From Natrinema sp. DC36 (GTDB taxonomy: Archaea > Halobacteriota > Halobacteria > Halobacteriales > Natrialbaceae): DNA of 64,000 nucleotides. Within the stretch, counting starts at the first letter, position 1; each line of letters opens with the position of its first letter. The translations under genes were made by a program, and so were the position numbers. Positions 53,941 to 63,434 of the stretch are shown here, one piece after another. The DNA lies in contig NZ_CP084472.1 in NCBI RefSeq assembly GCF_020405225.1, forward strand, positions 3,596,001-3,660,000, written 5' to 3'. A model generated the notes under the pieces. The model did no database searches and had not been told where the DNA came from. It was given only the letters and a program-made list of their open reading frames with translations.

Positions 53941-54569
53941 GCACGGTGGTCACGGCCAACAGTCAAAAAGGTACACTGTTCGTCGTTTCAGGCGTCGCGA
54001 ATTCGTTCTCCCGACGACCGTCCCGGACACCGATCACAGACCTTGCGAGGCGAACGCCACCCGTTTGCTCGTCGTCGGACGGATCGGTCGGGAGCGAGCC
54101 GACGCTGCGATCGCTCGCTCGAGTCGCGTTCAGGGCCGCCGGCGACGGCGGTCGAGATAGTAGTGTAGAATACACTGAATCTGACACCAATGAATAATCA
54201 TTCTATTTATTACTCTTTGGTAAGTCCCGTTCCAAAAATCTATCTCGGCAGATAGAACGTCTAAAGCGGATGATTGTGGATTATACGTCAGTTTGGAAAC
54301 GTCCGGATCGTGTTCGGGGCGAGAGACGTCGAACCCTCTAACTTGGTCGCGAATGATCGTCTCACACCTCTCGATGGTGTTACTGGCCCACCTGTATTGT
54401 ACTGGATGTGTTATATATCTATGATAGTCAGAAGAGAGGCAAATCATCTCCCGCTTCGACGGACGGCCGACGATACTGCGTGCCGGCTCGAATGCCGCTC
54501 GAGCACCGGTCCGATCGTGTTCGACCGCTTCGAACGCCGACTCCGAACGCCCGACTCAGACCGCTCGGC
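53941..54569. other. AT-rich gene-free stretch
   Basis: About 630 bp with a lower GC content around 54150-54430. A perfect dyad AGTGTA-GAA-TACACT lies at 54162-54176. A 105-residue frame on the minus strand (54130-54447) shows no recognised domain and is not called. It carries the promoter of the enoyl-CoA hydratase. Confidence 0.55.
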
Positions 54570-55652
54570 TCAGAAGGCCCGGAGGTCTTCGAGCACGGCT
54601 TCCGCGCTGCCGTCGGCAATGACCTCGCGCGCCCGCTCGAGTCCGTCCTCGAGGCTGTCGACGTCCTGACGGGCGTGCATCCGGAACGCGCCGTTGAGGG
54701 CGATGGCGTCGGCGAAGTGTCCCTCGCGGTCACCAGTGAGGACGGCCTCGGTGATCGACGCGGAGTCGGCCGTCACGTCGTCGACCTCGAGGTCCTCGGC
54801 CTCCATCGCCATGCCGTAGTTCGCGGTTTCGATCTCGTAATCCTCGAAGGAATCCGCACCGTCGTCGCCGTCTCGATCCCACTCCGCGACCTTCGTATAT
54901 CCGGGCCGGATATCGTCGTATCCCTCCATCCCCTGGAAGAAGATGGCCCGCGAGTACCCGAGTCGCTCGCTCTCGGTGATCGTGTCGGTCAGCTTCTTCG
55001 CGAACGCGAGGTGGTAGAACGAGCCCAAGTGGACGTCGGCGTTCGCCGGATTCGCGATCGTTTCGATCGTGTTGACGAACGTGCGGACGCCCATCTGATC
55101 GCGCCGGTCGTAGAGGTCATGGATTCCGGGGTTGAAATTCGGCTGGTAGTAGAAGCCGAAGCGGGTCTCGTCGACCATGTCCGCGCTTTCGTCGGGCTCG
55201 AGTTCGGTTCGGACGCCGAGCTCGTCGAGGACGTGTTTGTACGCCGTCGCCTTCTGCGTCGGGACCCGATCGCCGGAGTGGACGACGATGGGGGTGCCCG
55301 CGGCCGCGGCGACGACGCCGGCTCCGACGCCGAGGACGGCGGAGCTGTGCTTGCCGTCGTAGTTCGCCCCGCAGTCGACCGGATCGCACTCCGGCTCGGC
55401 GGTGACGACCGACTCCTCGCGCATCACGTCGGTGTAGGCCGCCAGCTCCGTCGGGATGTTTCGCTTCCAGCGGTTTGCCAGCCAGAACGCGCCGAGCGTC
55501 GTTTCGTCCGGTTCGCCCGCCAGAATACGCTGGAACGCCTCTCGAGCCTGTTCGCGGGTCATGTCGTCGGCCGACTTCGGGCCGGAGCCGACGACCTCGG
55601 TCATGAGCCGCGTGAGCGGCCAGTCGCCGAATTCCTGGGTTGCGTGCGCCAT
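54570..55652 (-). CDS. TrpD2-like glycosyltransferase-family-3 protein
   Basis: A 360-residue relative of anthranilate phosphoribosyltransferase. The helical N-terminal domain (TREQAREAFQRILAGEPDE) and the alpha/beta domain are present, but the PRPP site GTGGDG is replaced by CGANYDGKHSS, and the region continues VLGVGAGVVAAAAGTPIVVHSG. This is the pattern of TrpD2/YbiB proteins, which have lost the transferase site and bind nucleic acid in bacteria. Hence anthranilate transfer is unlikely. Start chosen at MAHATQEFGDWPLT. It is divergent from the siroheme decarboxylase gene. Confidence 0.85.
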   Translation of the reverse strand: MAHATQEFGDWPLTRLMTEVVGSGPKSADDMTREQAREAFQRILAGEPDETTLGAFWLANRWKRNIPTELAAYTDVMREESVVTAEPECDPVDCGANYDGKHSSAVLGVGAGVVAAAAGTPIVVHSGDRVPTQKATAYKHVLDELGVRTELEPDESADMVDETRFGFYYQPNFNPGIHDLYDRRDQMGVRTFVNTIETIANPANADVHLGSFYHLAFAKKLTDTITESERLGYSRAIFFQGMEGYDDIRPGYTKVAEWDRDGDDGADSFEDYEIETANYGMAMEAEDLEVDDVTADSASITEAVLTGDREGHFADAIALNGAFRMHARQDVDSLEDGLERAREVIADGSAEAVLEDLRAF

Positions 55653-55825
55653 GTTGTGCACCCGTTGGGTCGGATCGCGCAAAAGTCTCCCGCTTCCGGC
55701 GCTCGTTCGGCCGTCAATTGACGGGTTTCACACCGATAATCGGGTGAACCCCAAGAACGGCACCGCCGCACGCGGTTCGAGTCGGACCCGAAAACGATAC
55801 GGTCCCCTTCTCCCTAGGGCAACCA

Positions 55826-56866
55826 ATGAGTAGCCTGTCGGGGGACTGGCGCGAGGCCATCGACGACGTGGACGCGGCGCTGATCGACGGCTATCAGAGC
55901 GGCTTTCCGATCGAAGCGCGCCCGTTCCGCCGCGTCGCCGCCGACATCGGGATCGAAGAATCGGCGGCGGTCGACCGCGTCCGCGCACTCCGGGAGGCGG
56001 GGATCGTCCGCCGGTTCGGTGCCGTCCTCAACCCGCCCGTGATCGGCTCGTCGACGCTCGCCGCGGTGCGGGCACCCGCGGACCGCTTCGACGAGATTGC
56101 GACCGTCATCAACGAGTATCGGCAAGTCAACCACAACTACGCCCGCGATCACGAGTGGAACATGTGGTTCGTCGTCACCGCCGGTTCGCGCGAGGCCCGC
56201 GACGAGATCCTCGCCGATATCGAGGCCCGAACCGGCTGTGACGTGCTGAACCTGCCGATGCTGACCGACTACTACATCGACCTCGAGTTTCCCGTCGTCA
56301 ACAGCGATCGGTTCGCGCGCGAATCGCTGGCACGGCGCACCGACTCCTCGGCCACCCGGATCAGCGAGGAGGCCACGGGCGATCTCTCCGCGCTCGAGGC
56401 CGAACTCCTCCTCGAGATCCAGGACGGGTTCCCGCTGTCGGCGACGCCGTATCGCGATATCGCCGCGAACGCGGGATACGCGGTCGAGGACGTGCTCGCG
56501 GCTATCGAACGCCTGCTCGAGAGCGGGTGTCTCAAGCGGATCGGTTGCGTGATCAACCACGTCGTGACGGGGTTCGACGCCAACTGCATGGTCGTCTGGG
56601 ACGTCCCCGACGATGATCTCGACGAGTGGGGCGAGCAGGCGGGCGAACTCTCCTACGTGACGCTCTGTTACCACCGACCGCGCCAGCCCGAGCGGGAGTG
56701 GCCGTACAACCTGTTCACGATGATCCACGGTCGCGACCCCGAGGCCGTCGACGCGAAGATCGACGAACTCGCCGCCGACTACCTCCCCGTCGACCACGAG
56801 CGTCTCTACTCGACCGAGACGCTGAAACAGACGGGTGCGCGCTACGACGAGCTGGTGGGACTGTAG
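55826..56866 (+). CDS. siroheme decarboxylase, fused AhbA-AhbB type (NirDL-like)
   Basis: A 346-residue protein of two Lrp/AsnC-like halves, each a winged HTH-like part plus a ferredoxin-like domain. The first half runs to about residue 165 (DALIDGYQSGFPIEARPFRRVAADIG) and the second from about 185 (EAELLLEIQDGFPLSATPYRDIAANAG). The duplicate QDGFPL...PYRDIA motif and YARDHEWNMWFVVTA / CYHRPRQPEREWPYNLFTMIHG segments match AhbA/AhbB subunits, which convert siroheme to didecarboxysiroheme in the alternative heme pathway of archaea. The fused form is common in haloarchaea. No other heme gene is adjacent. Confidence 0.92.
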   Translation: MSSLSGDWREAIDDVDAALIDGYQSGFPIEARPFRRVAADIGIEESAAVDRVRALREAGIVRRFGAVLNPPVIGSSTLAAVRAPADRFDEIATVINEYRQVNHNYARDHEWNMWFVVTAGSREARDEILADIEARTGCDVLNLPMLTDYYIDLEFPVVNSDRFARESLARRTDSSATRISEEATGDLSALEAELLLEIQDGFPLSATPYRDIAANAGYAVEDVLAAIERLLESGCLKRIGCVINHVVTGFDANCMVVWDVPDDDLDEWGEQAGELSYVTLCYHRPRQPEREWPYNLFTMIHGRDPEAVDAKIDELAADYLPVDHERLYSTETLKQTGARYDELVGL

Positions 56867-56890
56867 GGCTGTTCGCGCGTCGCTGCCGCG

Positions 56891-57397
56891 CTACTCGTCG
56901 AACTCCCAGCGCGTCGCGTCCGTCGGGAAGTCGCTCCACGCGAAGACGACCGTCGGTTGAACGGCGAAGAAGGGCGTCCCGTGCGGGGCGTCGTACTTCG
57001 CTTCGTAGGCCGCGTCCAGTTCGTCGATCAGTTCGGACGAAGCGGTTTCGTGATCGATCCGTTCGGCCTCTCCCTCGAGGATGACGACCTCCGTCGCGCT
57101 CTCGCCATGGACGACGATCTCGGGATTCCGAGCGAGATTCCGCACCCACCGCGTCCCCTCGCCGCCGCCACAGTGGAACGTCCCGTCGACCCAGACGCCC
57201 CACGTCGGGCGAACGTGCGGGCTCCCGTCGGGTCGGTTCGTCGTCACCCAGTAGTTCCGTGCGTCTCGCATCTGTTCAGCGACGAACGCCCACGGGAGCA
57301 TACCGTCTGCACGCTCGGGGATCCCGTAGCGCGCTTCGGTTTGCGGTCGACCGCGATTCGTACCGCGTTCAGCACCCCGATCGCCGTTCGACGTCAT
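56891..57397 (-). CDS. pyridoxamine 5'-phosphate oxidase-fold protein
   Basis: A 168-residue split-barrel flavin-binding protein. WVTTNRPDGSPHVRPTWGVWVDG and VRNLARNPEIVVHGESATEVVILEGEAERI are the two conserved strands of the PNPOx-like/F420-binding family. In archaea such proteins often use F420 or FMN rather than being the B6 enzyme. Convergent with the siroheme decarboxylase with 24 bp between. Function unknown beyond the fold. Confidence 0.88.
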   Translation of the reverse strand: MTSNGDRGAERGTNRGRPQTEARYGIPERADGMLPWAFVAEQMRDARNYWVTTNRPDGSPHVRPTWGVWVDGTFHCGGGEGTRWVRNLARNPEIVVHGESATEVVILEGEAERIDHETASSELIDELDAAYEAKYDAPHGTPFFAVQPTVVFAWSDFPTDATRWEFDE

Positions 57398-57466
57398 TAC
57401 GAAAGGGAGGACTCGAGTGAGGATAAAACGTCCGTCGCGCGTCTTTTCTCGGGTGTCGAGGGTTAC

Positions 57467-60400
57467 TTATCGGCGTCCCTCGAGCGCTTCGGCCACGACT
57501 TCGATCGGCGTCGGCGGCTCCTCGGGCGCGCCGGGTCCGTTCTCGAGTTGAGTTCGACAGGAGGCGCCGGGAGCGACGACGCGGTCGCCATCGCTCTCGT
57601 CGACCTGATCGTACAGGATCGAGGCGATGGCGTCGCTCATCGAGGCGTGTTCGGACTCGTAGCCGAAACTGCCGGCCATGCCGCAACAGCCTGAATCGAG
57701 CGGGTCGACGGCGTAGCCCGCTCGCCGGAGCACGCCGACGGCGTGGTGGTCCTTCGCGACCGACTTCTGGTGGCAGTGGCCGTGGTAGACGAGGTCTCGA
57801 GTCGTCGCGCGCTCGTCGAAATCGATCTCTTCGTCCAGCCGGAACGCATCGACGTACTCGCAGACGCCGTAGGTGGCATCGGCAAGCGTTCCGGCGGCCT
57901 CGGTGGAGAGCAGATCGAGGTAATCCTTCTGGAACATGACCGCGTCGGAGGGCTCGATGACGACCACGTCCCAGCCGTCCGCGACTCGCGGGGCGAGCGC
58001 GTTCACGTTCTCGCGGGCGGCGTCTTCCGCCCGTTCGAGGAATCCCTTCGAAAACGCCGGTCGACCCGTATCGCCGAGGTCGTCGGGAACGGCGACGTGG
58101 ACGCCGGCGGCCTCGAGCACCCGAACGGCCGCCTTCCCGGCGTCGGGGTGACTGTAGTTGGTGTAGGTGTCCGGGTAGAGGACGACTTTGTGGGTGGCGT
58201 CGGCCTTCCTGACTCGAGGGCCGCCTCGCTCGTGAAACCAGTCCCGAAACGTCTCCGCGTGGAACGTCGGTAGCGGCCGGTCGGCATCGATCCCGGCGGC
58301 GACCTCGAGCGCCTTGCGGGCGCCCGGGAGCTTCGGCAGGGCGTTCGACAGCGGCGCGAATCTGCTCCCCCACTTCGAGAGCGTCGACACGTTGGCGAAG
58401 AGCCGATCCCGGAGCGTCGCGCCGTTGCGCTGGTGGTACTCGTGGGTGACTTCGGCCTTGAGCTTCGCCATGTCGACCTCGCTCGGACAGTCGATGGCAC
58501 AGCCCTTGCAGCCGATACAGAGTCCCATTACCTCCTCGACGAACTCGTCGGAAACGGCTTCCTCGGGCTCGAGGTCTCCGCTCATGGCCTGTCGAAGCGC
58601 GTTCGCCCGGCCTCGGGTCGCCGTAATCTCTTCCCGGCTCGCCCGGTATGTCGGACACATCACGCCGCCCGTGGTCTCTTGCTCGCCGCGACAGCCCCCA
58701 CAGCCGTGACAGAGCTCGATCATGCCCTGCATGCCGTTGTCGTTCTCCCACTCGAGCGCGGGCTCGAAGCCCGCCTCGAACTCGTAGTCGGGGTCGAACC
58801 GAAGGTTCTCTCGCAGGTCCGTCGGATCCTCCTCGCGGAAGACGACCTGTCCCGGATTCAAGATCCAGTCGGGGTCGAACGCCGTCTTGAGGTCCTGAAA
58901 GGTCGCCCAGAGTTCGTCGCCGTAGCGTTTTTGATTCCACTGGGTGCGGGCGCGGCCGTCGCCGTGCTCGCCCGAAACGGATCCCCCCAGTTCGACCACG
59001 AGATCCGTCACGTCGTCCGCGATTCCGTGGAGCTGCTCGAGTCCCACTTCGGTTTTCGTGCTCACGAGCGGCCGGACGTGGAGCACGCCGGGGCCGGCGT
59101 GGGCGTAGAAACTGGCGTAAGTGTCGTGTTTCTCGAGGATCTCCTCGAAGCGCTCGACGAACGCCGGCAGCTTCGCGGGCGGGATCGCCGTATCCTCGAT
59201 GAAGGAGATGTGCTTCTCGTCGGTCGTCCGCGAGAGCAGGATCGGGAGTCCGGACTTGCGGAGCTTCCAGAGCGTGGCGCGCTCGGCGTCGTCGTAGGCC
59301 TCGAGCGCCTCGAGTGCGAGCGTCTCGGCGTCGCTTACCGGGGCGTCCGCGGCCGGTTCCCCGGCGGGCGTCGCCGACGGCAGGCGGTCGGCGAGCAGGC
59401 CCGCGACCTGTTCTTTGCCGTGATCGTCGTCCTCGGCGTAGAACTCGACGAGGAGGACCGCGTTCGTCCCCTCGGGAAGCATCTCGGTGACGGGTCCGAA
59501 CTCCGCGGTGTCGCGCGCGAGATCGATCAACACGTCGTCGAGTACCTCGACCGCCGCGGGATCGTGTGCGAGGATCGGCGCGACGTCCCGCATCGCCTCG
59601 TGGAGGTCGGGATAGCAGAGCAGCGAGACCGCCTTCGTCTCGGGGATCGGCTCGAGCGAGACGGTCGCCTCGGTGACGACCGCCAGCGTGCCCTCGCTGC
59701 CGGCCAGCAGCCGCGCGAGGTTGACCGTTCCGGGCTCACCGGTGTCCTCACCGCCGGGCAGTTCCTCGCCGCGAATCTCGGCGACGAGCCGGTCGAGGTT
59801 GTAGCCGGAAACGTTGCGCTTGAGATCCGGGTACGTCTCCGCGATCCGGTCCGCGTCCTCCGCGATAATCCGCTCGACTTCGGCGTAGATCTGGCCCTCG
59901 AGGTCGCCGTCGGGATCGGCCCGCTCGCCGATCTCCTCGAGCGTGACCTCGCCGAAGCGGGTGACGGTGCCGTCGGCGAGGACAGCCTCGCACTCCTCGA
60001 TGTAGGCGTCGGTCTTCCCGTATTTCAGCGAGTGCGACCCGGTCGAGTTGTTGCCGATAGCGCCGCCGATGGCGCTCTTGTCGCCCCACGCGGGGTCGGG
60101 GGCAAACTTCAGGTCGTGGGGCTCGAGGGCCTCGTTCAACGTCCCGAGGATCGTCCCGGGCTGGACCGTCGCGATACGACCGTCGGTGTCGATCTCGAGG
60201 ATCTCGTTCATGTCCCGCGTGAAATCCAGGACGACGGCCCGGTTGACCGTCTGCCCGGCGAGGCTCGTCCCGCCGCCCCGCGGGAGGACCGGAATTTCTC
60301 GCTCGGCGCAGTACTCGAGGATGCCCGCGACGTCGGCGGTCGATTCCGGGAAGGCGACGGCGATCGGCGTCAGCTCGTAGGCGCTCGCGTCGGTCGCATA

Positions 60401-60550
60401 CAGCTCGCGGGAGTACGAGTCCGCACGGACCTCGCAGTCGACGAGTTCCTCGAGGTCCGCGACCAGAGCCGGACGATCGACGTCGTCGCTCCGATAGTCG
60501 TAGTTCGCTCGCCGGTCGGCGGCCGGGTCAGCGCTCGGCTCGAGAGACAT
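57467..60550 (-). CDS. FAD-linked oxidase/Fe-S protein (D-lactate/glycolate dehydrogenase type)
   Basis: A 1027-residue fusion of a GlcD-like and a GlcF-like protein. The N-terminal FAD_binding_4 domain (LPRGGGTSLAGQTVNRAVVLDF near residue 100) is followed by the FAD oxidase C-terminal domain (to about 560). Then come two Fe-S motifs (CHGCGGCRGE...GGVMCP and CIGCKGCAIDCPSE) and two CCG domains (HGHCHQKS and DSGCCGMAGSFGYE). It should oxidise D-2-hydroxyacids and pass electrons to the membrane quinone pool. Start chosen at MSLEPSADPAADR. It feeds products such as lactate from the catabolic genes into respiration, as inference. Confidence 0.95.
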   Translation of the reverse strand: MSLEPSADPAADRRANYDYRSDDVDRPALVADLEELVDCEVRADSYSRELYATDASAYELTPIAVAFPESTADVAGILEYCAEREIPVLPRGGGTSLAGQTVNRAVVLDFTRDMNEILEIDTDGRIATVQPGTILGTLNEALEPHDLKFAPDPAWGDKSAIGGAIGNNSTGSHSLKYGKTDAYIEECEAVLADGTVTRFGEVTLEEIGERADPDGDLEGQIYAEVERIIAEDADRIAETYPDLKRNVSGYNLDRLVAEIRGEELPGGEDTGEPGTVNLARLLAGSEGTLAVVTEATVSLEPIPETKAVSLLCYPDLHEAMRDVAPILAHDPAAVEVLDDVLIDLARDTAEFGPVTEMLPEGTNAVLLVEFYAEDDDHGKEQVAGLLADRLPSATPAGEPAADAPVSDAETLALEALEAYDDAERATLWKLRKSGLPILLSRTTDEKHISFIEDTAIPPAKLPAFVERFEEILEKHDTYASFYAHAGPGVLHVRPLVSTKTEVGLEQLHGIADDVTDLVVELGGSVSGEHGDGRARTQWNQKRYGDELWATFQDLKTAFDPDWILNPGQVVFREEDPTDLRENLRFDPDYEFEAGFEPALEWENDNGMQGMIELCHGCGGCRGEQETTGGVMCPTYRASREEITATRGRANALRQAMSGDLEPEEAVSDEFVEEVMGLCIGCKGCAIDCPSEVDMAKLKAEVTHEYHQRNGATLRDRLFANVSTLSKWGSRFAPLSNALPKLPGARKALEVAAGIDADRPLPTFHAETFRDWFHERGGPRVRKADATHKVVLYPDTYTNYSHPDAGKAAVRVLEAAGVHVAVPDDLGDTGRPAFSKGFLERAEDAARENVNALAPRVADGWDVVVIEPSDAVMFQKDYLDLLSTEAAGTLADATYGVCEYVDAFRLDEEIDFDERATTRDLVYHGHCHQKSVAKDHHAVGVLRRAGYAVDPLDSGCCGMAGSFGYESEHASMSDAIASILYDQVDESDGDRVVAPGASCRTQLENGPGAPEEPPTPIEVVAEALEGRR

Positions 60551-60890
60551 ACGTCGCCCTTGCTCAGGCGCGGCTAAAAGTGCCTGCATTAGCGACGATT
60601 CGACCGGCTCCGCGATTCTCGGCGCGGGTCGGACTGAGCTGCTCGGTCGGTCGGCCGCTGTCCGCGAGTGGGAAGGGAAGCGGCCGGACGGCGGCTCTCG
60701 ACCCGTCCGACCAGCACGCGGGTTGACGTACTGGGAGTGGTGACCGAATGGAAAGATGGCCCCGTCGTTTTCCCACGTGCGCCCCCGGGGCCGCCGCCCG
60801 TGGTGTCGGGCGGTACCAGCCAGTAACGGGGGAATTGAAACAAGCGATATGCCTAACTAGTAGGGGTCTTCTCGAGCGGCGCGCCTCGCC
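60551..60890. other. gene-free stretch
   Basis: About 340 bp upstream of the FAD/Fe-S dehydrogenase, between its start and the stop of the 3-hydroxyacyl-CoA dehydrogenase. Short frames are present but no gene is supported. I see no repeat element. Confidence 0.6.
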
Positions 60891-61778
60891 TCACTCGTCC
60901 GTTCCCCACTCGCCGCTCATGCCGACGCGCTCGCCGTCCTCCCAGACGTAGTAGCCCTCGCCGCTTTTCTTGCCGAGATTGCCCGCCCGGACCTTCCGGC
61001 GCAGCGACTGTGGTGGTTTGAATCGCTCGCCCAGTTCCTCGCGGAGATGTTCCGCGATGTGCAGGCGCACGTCCAGCCCGACGTGATCGGTCAGCTCGAG
61101 GGGCCCCATCGGGTGGCCGTACCCGATCGACATCCCTTCGTCGATGTCGGCCGGGCTGGCGACGCCCTGTTCGACCATCCGGATCGCCTCGAGCCCCAGC
61201 GCGAGGCCGAGTCGCGAGGTGGCGAAGCCGGCCGTGTCGCGGACGACGACGTCCTCCTTCTCGATACCCTGCACGTAGTCGATGGCGAACTCCTCGGTGC
61301 GCTCGTCCGTCTGTTCGGCGATGACGATCTCCACCAGGTCCATGATGTGGGGCGGATTGAAGAAGTGCAGCCCCACCGCGCGCTCGGGGTGCTCGAGTGC
61401 GCTGGCCATCTCCGTCACCGACAGCGAGGAGGTGTTCGAGGCGATGACGGTGTCCTCGTCGGTCGCCGCCTCGATGTCCGCGAACACCTCCTGTTTGAGG
61501 TCCATGTCCTCGGGCACCGCCTCGACGACGAGGTCGGCGTCCACGACAGCCTCCTCGAGGTCCGTTGTCCCCTCGATGCGCTCGAGGGCCGCTTCCAGCT
61601 CCGACTCGGTGAGCTTGTCCCGATCGACGCCGCCCTGAAGGTTGTTTCGGATCCCCTCGAGGCCATTTTCGACGAACTCCTCTTTGATGTCTCGGAGGAC
61701 CACGTCGTGGCCCGCCATCGCTGAGACCTGTGCGATTCCGTGTCCCATACTACCGGCTCCGAGGACTGCGATTTGCAT
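60891..61778 (-). CDS. 3-hydroxyacyl-CoA dehydrogenase (3-hydroxybutyryl-CoA type)
   Basis: A 295-residue NAD-dependent enzyme. N-terminal Rossmann motif AVLGAGSMGHGIAQVSAMAG, NTSSLSV, and catalytic His in VGLHFFNPPHIMDLVEIV with the partner Glu. The C-terminal domain is complete (GYGHPMGPLELTDHVGLDVRLHI and FKPPQSLRRKVRAGNLGKKSGEGYYVWEDG), unlike the short gene at 51901. Start MQIAVLGAGSMGHG at 61776-61778, 98 bp from the divergent thiolase. It supplies the step before thiolytic cleavage. Confidence 0.95.
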   Translation of the reverse strand: MQIAVLGAGSMGHGIAQVSAMAGHDVVLRDIKEEFVENGLEGIRNNLQGGVDRDKLTESELEAALERIEGTTDLEEAVVDADLVVEAVPEDMDLKQEVFADIEAATDEDTVIASNTSSLSVTEMASALEHPERAVGLHFFNPPHIMDLVEIVIAEQTDERTEEFAIDYVQGIEKEDVVVRDTAGFATSRLGLALGLEAIRMVEQGVASPADIDEGMSIGYGHPMGPLELTDHVGLDVRLHIAEHLREELGERFKPPQSLRRKVRAGNLGKKSGEGYYVWEDGERVGMSGEWGTDE

Positions 61779-61876
61779 ATGTGACCCTCTGCGGAAATGC
61801 CCAAAAGCGTTCCCTTTCGATCGAATAACGGAGAGCGGAGCTACTTTAGTGTCACGGCGAGAGGTATCCACTACCA

Positions 61877-63013
61877 ATGAGCGACCGCCAGCCAGTTATC
61901 GTGCAGGCAGTCAGGACTCCGCAGGGGAAACACGGCGGCGTCTACGCCGAGACCGGGAGCGAAGCGCTCTCGGTGCCGTTAGTAAACGAGATGCTCGAGC
62001 GAACGGGACTCTCGGGCGAGGACGTCGACGATATCCGGTGGGGGTGTGCCAAGCAGGTCAACGAGCAGAGCAACAACATTGCGCGGGTCATCGCCCTCCT
62101 CTCCGATCTCGGCGAGGGAGTCCCGGGCACCACTATCGACCGCCTCTGTGCCTCCTCGGCGGAGGCGATCATGAGCGCCAGCGACGCGATCCGGGCGGGC
62201 CAGCGCGAGGTCATCGTCGCGGGCGGCGTCGAGAACATGTCCCGCAACGAGCGCCGCAAGGGGATCGACTCCTACGCCGGCATCGCCGAGCAGTACGACG
62301 CGGCCGGCCTCGCGATGGGCCAGACCGCCGAGAAGGTCGCTCGAGAGTACGACGTCTCCCGCGAGGAACAGGACGCGTACGGCGCCCGGAGCCAGCAGCG
62401 CGCGGTCGAGGCGACCGAGGCCGGCAGGTTCGACGACGAAATCGTCCCCATCGAAACGGACGATGGGACTGTCACCGAGGACGAGGGGCTTCGTCCCGGC
62501 ACGACGGCCGAAAAAATCGCCGGCCTGCCGCCCGCCTTCGCAGAGGACGGTACCGTCACCGCCGCGAACGCCTCGCAGGTCTCCGACGGCGCTGCCGGGG
62601 TCCTGATCACGAGCCGTGAGTTTGCCGAGGAGCGAGGCCTCGAGGTCATGGCCGAAATCGAGGATCACAACGTCGCCGGCGTCGACCCTACGGTGATGGG
62701 GATCGGCCCGGTGCCCGCGGTGGAGGGAATCTGGGAGCGCAACGGCCGGTCGGCCGACGACTACGACCTCGTGGAACTCAACGAGGCCTTCGCGAGTCAA
62801 ACGATCTACTGCCGGGACGAGCTCGGCTTCGACGACGACAGCTTCAACGTCAACGGCGGCGCGATCGCCATCGGCCACCCGCTGGGTGCCTCGGGCGCAC
62901 GGCTCCCCGTCACGCTGATCCACGAACTCCAGCGGCGGGGCGGCGGCCTCGGCCTCTCGACGATGTGCGTCGGCTACGGGCAGGGCGCGGCCGTCGAGTT
63001 CACCGTCGACTGA
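61877..63013 (+). CDS. thiolase (acetyl-CoA C-acetyltransferase family)
   Basis: A 378-residue thiolase, paralogue of the one at 402-1538. Catalytic Cys91 in DRLCASS, His334 in [11 protein letters not shown], and Cys364 in TMCVGYGQG are present. TTTAGTG (61845-61851) about 29 nt upstream is a possible TATA element. Divergent from the 3-hydroxyacyl-CoA dehydrogenase, it forms with it the last two beta-oxidation steps. Its C-terminal codons recur at 63160-63198. Confidence 0.95.
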   Translation: MSDRQPVIVQAVRTPQGKHGGVYAETGSEALSVPLVNEMLERTGLSGEDVDDIRWGCAKQVNEQSNNIARVIALLSDLGEGVPGTTIDRLCASSAEAIMSASDAIRAGQREVIVAGGVENMSRNERRKGIDSYAGIAEQYDAAGLAMGQTAEKVAREYDVSREEQDAYGARSQQRAVEATEAGRFDDEIVPIETDDGTVTEDEGLRPGTTAEKIAGLPPAFAEDGTVTAANASQVSDGAAGVLITSREFAEERGLEVMAEIEDHNVAGVDPTVMGIGPVPAVEGIWERNGRSADDYDLVELNEAFASQTIYCRDELGFDDDSFNVNGGAIAIGHPLGASGARLPVTLIHELQRRGGGLGLSTMCVGYGQGAAVEFTVD

Positions 63014-63159
63014 GGCGGTCGAACTAGCCTTTTTGGCCCAGATTTTGCGAGGGAGGAGAGCGCAGTTCGGAGCGAACGAAGTGAGCGAGAACTGCGGGAT
63101 GCGAACGGGAGGAACGACCGTGAGCGCAAGCGACGACCGAGACAAAAGGTGGACGTGGT

Positions 63160-63198
63160 AGGGCGCGGCCGTCGAGTTCCGCGTGCCGGAGCAGTAGA
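63160..63198 (+). pseudogene. orphan copy of a thiolase 3' end
   Basis: A block encoding GAAVEFRVPEQ and a stop, of which GGGCGCGGCCGTCGAGTTC (19 nt) is identical to the end of the thiolase gene just before (62988 onward). It is not preceded by thiolase sequence. The surrounding 63014-63434 region is otherwise low-complexity and gene-free. Confidence 0.5.
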
Positions 63199-63434
63199 GT
63201 CGGCTCGAGCAGACCCCGCTTGAGGCTCGAATCCACGCGATGACCGGGGCCTCGAGCCCTGTCACGTCTCCATTCTGATAGCGTTCTCTGCAGAATTCAA
63301 ATTCGCACTCGAGTACAAATTCAACGGCCGAAATAGGCCTCTGTGGCACTGAGAAATCGTGTAAGCTATCCGATAGCGGACTGCAAAAATACCGAAATGT
63401 TCGCGTCCCGGATCCGTCCTCGAGCGGAGCCCGA

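Noticed and set aside
54130-54447. 105-residue minus-strand frame in an AT-rich region
   Set aside because: I could not recognise a domain, the promoter is unclear and the composition is not haloarchaeal-like. It could be a remnant of a mobile gene, but I cannot support that.
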